In this document: in pieces, positions 57,447 to 64,000 of the stretch
Layout of the letters: every line of letters begins with the position of its first letter
Position numbering within the stretch: position 1 is the stretch's first letter
Notes under the pieces: generated by a model
The model's input: only the letters and a program-made list of their open reading frames with translations
What the model was told of the DNA's origin: nothing
Database searches by the model: none
Translations under genes and position numbers: made by a program
Assembly: GCA_015501075.1 (NCBI GenBank)
Contig: JADNYJ010000095.1
Location: forward strand, 1 to 64,000
Length of the DNA: 64,000 nt
Source: Gymnopilus junonius
Lineage: Eukaryota > Basidiomycota > Agaricomycetes > Agaricales > Galerinaceae
Reading direction: 5' to 3'

Positions 57447-58907
57447 CGTTCTGCTGTTTGAGGTGGGACCAAGGCAGGCAGGCTTTGCGCCTTACTATTA
57501 TCTTCCTTGTGAGTGGTGTTCCTTATTTCGATTTTTTTTTTCGAGGACATTAATTGATTTTGTTTTCTTCTGCGACCGTGTTTTTTTTTTAATTACGGGA
57601 ATTTCTGACGTCATCAGGACACGCGAGGTTTCCTGCAGTTTATTGATCGTCAACGCGTTAATATCGATGTCAAGGCGTGGCCACCTCGCGTCAGTGCACA
57701 ATCGATGGCATCTAACATTGGACAGCTGCTCTTGCCTTCTTCTAGTATCTTTCTTGGGAAAGGCACTATCGATTTTTTACTGATTATCCTCCCTCCTTTT
57801 TCGATCCTCAACCTTTTCCCTATTCCACCCTCCCCCGCCTCCCCTCTTGATTGCTTAATTTGTGATGTTGGACGCTACGCCTTCTTTCGGCACCCCTCTG
57901 TTCTGAGGAAGGAGGCGCAGTCCTTTTCTTTCTTGTACAACACACATCTGCTTCATCATCCGCATCTCATTCATAGCCTCGCTCATTCCATCTTTACTGT
58001 ACTAACCTACTGATCTCTTCTTTTTTTCCTTTCATCAATCTTCCTTTTCACCTCGCCTCACCTCATATTGGTCCGAATCACGCCTTTGTTTCTCTTTGTT
58101 CTCTTTGCATTTGCATTTGCATTTGAAATAGCAGTTGTACTCTCCCTACGTAGAATTATCTTTGTCGTTTGTTGTATGAGTATGAGTAAATTATGTACCA
58201 CCAGCCGTTTTTTCTGCCCACTATTCTCTCTCTCTATCTTTTTCTTTGGTCGCTTTGCTTGGTTTTTGATTTTTGGCTAGTCGCTAGCTACTACTTACTC
58301 TATCTTCGACTTCCAGACACGATCAAAGTACATGTACTGTATTTCATCTTCTTCGTATTCATGTTGTATTTTATGCAGCGTAGATGCTTTTCTTCTTTTT
58401 TCTATCTTGTAGCTCGTGTGTGTATAACTTACTCGTCATCAATTCCGACGATCCCATCCATTCGTGATTATGCTGCGCTCAAGTTGTGCAGGAGCGGCGG
58501 CTCTAGCCTCCAACGTTACGTCATTGAGTGCCACCTCTGTTCATTCGTCCTTCATCTTTGCGAATCCTTCTGTCAATTGCGCCAATTAAGCTTCTCCTAT
58601 CGGAGTTGAGCATAGGATATCCTTTATATAGACGGACGTTCATCCCGTCTGTCTTCTTTACCCTGCGCTTTTGCTCGCTCTGTAGTTGGCCGGCGTTAAC
58701 CTCTAAATCGAATTCATACTGCTTTCATAGTCTCACAATCCTTGGACACTGACGTTCTGGATTCTGAAGGGGGCGACTTTTCTCCGTAAGGTTCCATATA
58801 CCCCATTCAACCCATTGAACGCGTGATACTGACAGCCCTCTCCAACGTTCCTGCGACTTCCTTGCTTATTAGGTACGACATCATCCCCATCCCCAACGTC
58901 CATCATC
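57447..58907. other. Intergenic, pyrimidine-rich
   Basis: About 1.5 kb with long T-rich and CT-rich tracts (for example 57532-57541 and 58018-58035) and a threefold GCATTT unit around 58107-58124. No gene was supported. The right end is the promoter side of the tyrosinase-domain gene. Confidence 0.5.
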
Positions 58908-59555
58908 ATGTCGTCTACGACCAGTTCAACTGATACCGAGCATGCCGACCCGTATGGCCCTATCTGGGAATGGACCGCCCGCGTGCACGTCGACAAGCAA
59001 GGACTAAATAGCGCCATCTCCATCTGCCTCTTCCTAGGTGAACAACCAGCAGATCCGAAGGACTGGCTCCTCGCTCCTAATCTCGCTGGAGCACACCATG
59101 TCCTGGCGAATCCCGGCCATGGCGGCCGCACTGTGAGCGGATACGGGACCAGGCGATCGCAGGCTGGTATAAGGGGTGGAGGTGGAGATATAGCTGAAGG
59201 ATTCGTGCATCTCAACCAAGCTATCGCTAAGCATTCGGGGTTGAACTCGCTCAATCCAGAAGTTGTAGTGCCGTATTTGGAAAAGGAACTAGAATGGCGG
59301 GTTCAGAAGGTAATGAAACTCTCCCCAAAAGCCTCTATTGGTGAGATGGAGAGAATTGCTTATTTTTTTTTTCTTTCGGAAATCCAGGCAGATACGACTC
59401 CGATCGAAGTCGAATCTTTGGAGATTGTGGTGTTCGCCACGCCTTTGACTTATCCTCCTGGAGGAATGTTCCCTGTTCCTGGCAAGCGCCGCCAGTACAA
59501 CCACATCACGTACGGAAAACCGGGAGGAAGTCGTGATTCTGAAGACAAGCTGTAG
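58908..59555 (+). CDS. Stand-alone tyrosinase C-terminal domain protein
   Basis: Two exons (58908-59309 and 59388-59555) make an exact 189-codon frame plus stop. The protein matches the C-terminal region of fungal tyrosinases: PYGPIWEWTARVHVDK, ICLFLGEQPADPKDW, NLAGAHHVLAN, GFVHLNQAIAKHSGLNSLNP, VPYLEKELEWRVQK, VVFATPLTYPPGGMFPVPG and YNHITYGKPGGSRDS. In full enzymes this part covers or matures the copper site. The catalytic domain with its two copper-binding histidine sets is absent here and not found in the ~1.5 kb upstream. It is either a truncated gene that kept an ATG or a free regulatory domain. Confidence 0.75.
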   Translation: MSSTTSSTDTEHADPYGPIWEWTARVHVDKQGLNSAISICLFLGEQPADPKDWLLAPNLAGAHHVLANPGHGGRTVSGYGTRRSQAGIRGGGGDIAEGFVHLNQAIAKHSGLNSLNPEVVVPYLEKELEWRVQKVMKLSPKASIGEMERIAYFFFLSEIQADTTPIEVESLEIVVFATPLTYPPGGMFPVPGKRRQYNHITYGKPGGSRDSEDKL

Positions 59556-60008
59556 TCGTGCGCTTGAATGAGATCCATGATTGGTTGGAAAACAACAATG
59601 CGGAAATTTAAATTGAATTGTGTATATGTAGCACGAATTAAATCGTCTTGATGTACTTGTACTAATAGGACTATCGTTTATTCTTGGCATCATACGGACA
59701 TCCATAATTCAATATACAGACGGACATTTTTTCTTCATCTTTTTTGTCGTCTTTGAACTGCCGTACTGTCGACTTGGAATTGTTCTTAGCGACGTCGAAT
59801 CACTATGGCCAAGAGCTAACTATAGAACTAGTTAGATAGAGAATGCGACATGAGTAATTGGTACTTGGAACTTGAAGGCAAGACATCGACAATAACTTGG
59901 TTACCTCACAAAGTAAAAAACAACTCCCACAATTCGCTACTATTACTTCTAAAATACATGTACGCTTCTCAAAGTAGGTATTTAATTAAGCACGAACGAT
60001 GGCTCTAA
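59556..60008. other. Intergenic between convergent genes
   Basis: About 450 bp, A/T-rich, without a gene. It should hold the 3' ends of the tyrosinase-domain gene and of the membrane-protein gene. Confidence 0.5.
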
Positions 60009-63000
60009 CTAGGACCTATCTTGAATCCTGAGCACCGGGATGCACAGGAAACAACGAAATCTCCTCATTCCACTACTACCATCTTCCTCATGGTTAAGCA
60101 ATAAAACGTCCAATTTCTGTAACCCATCGGCGATTGAGCCGTATCTTTGGAATGTCCGCCTTTCCATCAAAGAATTGTGCGGGGAAGAAAAGGGATCGAA
60201 ATGTAAAAAATAGTATGCCGCATATGCCGCAAAGGAAGATTCGGAAGAGGGGCCAGCTCCCTACAGATAGCGACACGGCCTTCGATATTGCATGAGTGAA
60301 GTGTTTGATTGAATTTGTCCAGAATGGGTGTAAGAGAGGAAAGAATAGCCGGAGAGCTCGAATCCGACAAGGAGGAAAAGGTTCTGCACAAATTCTAAGA
60401 AAACAACAACAACAACGACGACGACGACGCGGTCAGCAAGATTGATCGATAAGGGTAAAACGCCAGAGTACAAAGTAAAGAAAGTAAGGAAACGGCAGAA
60501 AAAGAAGACGGACCTGTTTAAAATCATCAAGGTCCTTTGGGCCCAATCTCTTCACATCCATCCCGCATTCCATCAAATCCTGCTCCGACATGGCATCAAG
60601 AGGCGATTCTGACGAGAGCATAAACATTTTCACGATTTTTGCAGGATTATCGGTTATGGACTCTACTCCTTCCGTTGATGTATCATGAGTTTTATTTAAA
60701 CCAGAGCTCGATGGACCAGGTGGACATCTAAACCGGGCGATGCTGAGGAACCTGAGAAAGGATCTTTGTCATGATCTTCTCTCCGAGAACCTGATGGGCT
60801 TCCGTTATCTTTTGACTTTGCTGAACTCCTCACATCTTTTATGTTCTGGGCGTCGACTGTCAAGGACGGTTTCCGTGATATATCATCAGGATCATTGGCC
60901 AACTTCCGAGGAAGCGAGCTTTCCACTGATATGACAGATTTGGCTACAATTGGCTCGGCATTCTGAACGTTGTCAGGAAATGGTTGGTGGGCGATGCTGG
61001 CATTGATATCCGCGTTGGGAATACCGACGAAAGCAGACAAACGTGTCGGTTGAGAATTTATACTCTGAACACTCGATCGCCTGGGTCTATCAACTTCAAC
61101 AGTATTGGTATTGAAGTAGTCGGCGTTGGCATTGTCATTGAGAAAGCCGGAACTAGCTTTCCGTGTGGGACTATGCCGACTGCCTGATTGTTCAAATCCA
61201 CGCCTCGCATAGCCATCCGTTTCATGCTTTGATTCCTGAGGGTCAGGTCGTGCTGACCGGGTATCCCATGAATAAACCCGCCTTCTCCTATCACCAAAGG
61301 CATTTAAATCATATCCATACCCCCAAGCATCCCCCTGATCCCGATCATCACTGGCACCAGCAGCGCCCACACCGTCTTTCATCCATCCCCAGATCTGTCT
61401 CTGCCATGCCCGATCCATCATATCCCCATACTTCCTCAGTGTAGCCGCGATCAAGAAGAAGTATACGAGACCCAGGGCGACAACGAGAGAAATGATGATG
61501 CGCGGGATGAGAATTTGAGCTGACGTTTCCTCAACGACACTGGGTTCAGAGAATGGAGTCGTACGCCAGACGAATGACATGATAGTAACAATGTATAGGA
61601 TCATTGACCTGATAGCGGTGGTCGTGTAAGCATTCAAGTGAGAGGATAATGAGCAAGAAGACATACCAAGCAAGCCATGTCGCAGGCATCGCGAGCATCA
61701 CCCAGACGTTCCAAAAGATCCCCGTTCGCGATTTTTGAGCTTCCTGTTAAGATTCGTCAGTAACAGGTCTCGAGGTATTTTTAGGAAGGGCGTACCTCAG
61801 CCCACTCAGCGCCTTTGTACGTTTTCCGCATCGTTCCAAATCTGATGATGTAGATACATCCATAGAGCAAGCTCATCAGCGCGCATATCATAGACAGAAG
61901 AGCAGCATATCGCGTGAGAGGGTCCGCAGCGGCCGCCGGAATTTGCAAAATCGTCAAAATGGCCCTGTATGCAAAGAAGGAAAAGATTCAGGACACCGAC
62001 CAACGCCTCAAATTGAAAAGCAAAAGAAGGAACAAAAAGATAACGTACGAGAGCAAGAGCACTGATATTATATTGAGCGTCTTCCATTCCCTCTGCAACG
62101 AATCAATAAATGCCTCCCATGTAGTTTGCAAATGACTGTAGGCAGCGCTCTCAGGAGGTGGTTCCCAGTATGCCCAAGGCAGGTTTGGATGTGACATCAC
62201 AGCAGCACCATTGCCAGGTCCCTTTTTATCCTCCACCCATCCATTTTGCCCTCCACCCAAGCCTGGGCCCATCGGAACAGGCATTGGCACATCGTAATAA
62301 CCCCCTTCGGCTTTCGCCTTTGCAGCGTCCAAAATCCCCTGTTTGATCATCGGCATGCTCATCTGAGCCTCCTCGAATATCCTCGTCACCCTCGAATAGT
62401 AGAGGGACGGCAAGCGAAGGAGCATGTACAAATATAACTGCCTTGGAACGACGTCGAGTGAAAAGGCAGTGATGTAAGCTTTGATTGAAGGAGTGGTGGC
62501 TTCAGGTGCTGGAGGCTCCATTTCAACAGGTCCAGAGTACTCTACGTGGACCATGTTGCTCGTGCTGGATGCAAGTAGAATGGGCGGGGTGTACGGTCGT
62601 ACAACAGACTGACTGCGACGTGCACGCAAAGGTGGTTCTGGTCTATGACTCGGACCAGAATGACGCCCGTGAACGACGACAGGTGGATCTCGAGCAGGAG
62701 ACCAAGACCGTGGGGGAGGTGGTGTACCATGGCGCTCTGGGCTGCGTCGAGCGCGGTTCTGAGAACCAAAACTACCAACCTCAACAACATAATCATTCGT
62801 TTTTGTGGCGGTTTTCTTGATTTGAGGAAAAGGGGATGGAGAACGACTTCGCGCACGGCTGCGAGAACGATGTGAAGAATATGAAGTAGGTGGTTGAGGG
62901 GGCCGAATCCGACTTCGCCTTGACACAGGACTCGGAGAGCGGGAACCAGAGCGAGAGTGGGGAGGATAGCTTCCAGGGATGACAGCACCTTCAATGTCTG

Positions 63001-64000
63001 GATTTGTGTCTGAGCGTTGATGCCGTTTACGTGAGAAGAATGAAAACGAAGGCAAGGTCCACCTGCTCTTTCCCGAAACTTCCGCGGTAGGAGTAGGGTG
63101 CGGAGTGTATTGGGGGCTGCCGTAGCGGAGTAAACCTTGCGGTTGGTGTATAATGACGACAGGTTGCTCTGCTGGAAGTGGCTGTGGTAAAAAAAAGAGG
63201 CAGGAAGAGAGAGCCAAATTAGAAGTCTGTATTATACATAATAAAACTTAGAGGACGTACTCTGATTTCCACGACTGATTCCGATGACTCGCTACGCTGT
63301 CGAACTAGGACAGTTGGGGGAGAACGATGCTGAGATAAAGGGAGGGCGACATGTGGAAGAGGGCTGGCTTCAAGTGGTAGTTGAGCCTCGAGTGGAGAGG
63401 GGCTGATAATAGTGGTGGGCAAAGGCTGACTTGGAGTAACAATGGGAATGACTGGCGATTCCACGGGAGGTGATACTGGGGGAGACGGGAATCCAAAACA
63501 GGCTCAGCGATACCGGTATGGGTGGGAGGTAGATAAACTGGGCGATGACTGCCCGGAGAAGATTGTGACCGTGCAGAGGTACCATCAGCTCTTTCTTCCT
63601 CAACTACTCTGCGAGTGGGGCTCCTGCCCCTCAACTGCGGAGACCGTGAAGCCTCGTATCTTCTTTCGGGGTATATTGGTCCTGGGGCATGGTAGTTGAC
63701 TTCTGCATTGGGAGGATATGGGTATGGGTACGGGAACGGAGCAGGTCGCTGGTAATGGCCATGACCATATCCGTATCGTCCACGCTGGTATGGACCCCTC
63801 CGTCCTGGAAGATGTGCACGCTGGGGTGGCTGGTGGAGGGAAGAAGGCTGGGCCACGCGGTTGTGTCGTGGCTGGCGTTGGGGTATGACATTATTCAAAC
63901 TAAACGCGATGGAAGGTTTGAATGGATCAACGGGGACGTAAGGAGAGGATCCGTCTTCTGCAGCTCCGTTCATATTAACGTAGGAGAAGGGCTGGATGCC
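60009..64000 (-). CDS. Proline-rich multi-span membrane protein, partial at the right edge
   Basis: The frame is open to the window edge; MNGAAEDGSS at 63973 is the first ATG seen but the start may lie outside. A ~550-residue Pro/Arg/Ser-rich N-terminal part is followed by KAYITAFSLDVVPRQLYLYM and TTWEAFIDSLQREWKTLNII. At least four membrane segments follow: SVLLLS-AILTILQIP, SMICALMSLLYGCIYII, WNVWVMLAMPATWLAW-SMILYIV and IIISLVVALGLVYFFL. Introns include 63258 to about 63185, 62048-61965 and two near 61790 and 61660. I recall this as a conserved basidiomycete family without a known function. The TM frame stops at 60696; a tail in another frame (VKMFMLSSESPLDAMSEQDLMECGMDVKRLG ... FQRYGSIADGLQKLDVL) resembles the protein at 35803-36832 and may be joined by splicing or lost by a frameshift. 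Confidence 0.6.

Noticed and set aside
1..64000. tRNA, rRNA, CRISPR arrays and bacterial-type operators
   Set aside because: No cloverleaf, rRNA-like or spacer-repeat arrangement was seen; the window is eukaryotic nuclear DNA.

Overview
This is a window of nuclear DNA from a mushroom-forming basidiomycete (Agaricomycetes). The evidence is split genes with many 50-65 nt GT-AG introns, a KRE6/SKN1-type beta-1,6-glucan synthesis protein, a tyrosinase C-terminal domain, a fungal sugar porter, a giant DUF3638/DUF3645 protein and Ty3/gypsy-like LTR elements. The species cannot be named from the sequence. All annotation comes from reading the sequence; family names are from recall, not from a search.

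Layout. 0-11.4 kb holds a three-gene unit that looks like an old DNA-transposon-type locus: gene A (minus), gene B (plus, divergent from A) and a large multi-exon gene C (minus) with features reminiscent of TNP2/CACTA-like transposases. Gene C is split by a 4.2 kb LTR element (5946-10151) that carries gag and protease but no reverse transcriptase or integrase. Taking out the element plus one 4-bp target duplication rejoins the exon in frame. 13.2-13.3 kb holds a 40-codon fragment of a DUF3638-type N-terminus. 14.6-19.5 kb is an intact KRE6/SKN1 homologue with 11 exons, 883 aa and an unusual 1.6 kb intron. 19.5-24.9 kb is gene-poor. 25.0 kb encodes a small secreted ten-cysteine protein. 25.7-35.3 kb is a complete but decayed Ty3/gypsy element with 285-bp LTRs and a CCCAC target duplication.

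35.8-36.8 kb encodes a protein starting MGC whose C-terminal half recurs near 60 kb. 37.8-38.7 kb is a broken copy of part of KRE6. 39.1-48.7 kb is the giant DUF3638/DUF3645 gene, with several frame breaks. 49.5-50.9 kb encodes a secreted, possibly GH16/SKN1-derived protein without the catalytic motif. 51.1-53.4 kb is a complete 13-exon, 523 aa sugar transporter. 55.5-57.4 kb is an F-box/leucine-rich-type gene with frame breaks. 58.9-59.6 kb is an orphan tyrosinase C-terminal domain. 60-64 kb is a proline-rich multi-span membrane protein running off the right edge.

Three themes stand out. First, all eight base substitutions between the LTR pairs of the two retroelements are CpG transitions, as expected from deamination of methylated cytosine. 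Second, the KRE6 and DUF3638 loci look like an inverted duplication in which each copy kept a different gene. Third, several frame breaks fall in short homopolymers in unrelated genes, so some apparent pseudogenes could be assembly indels.
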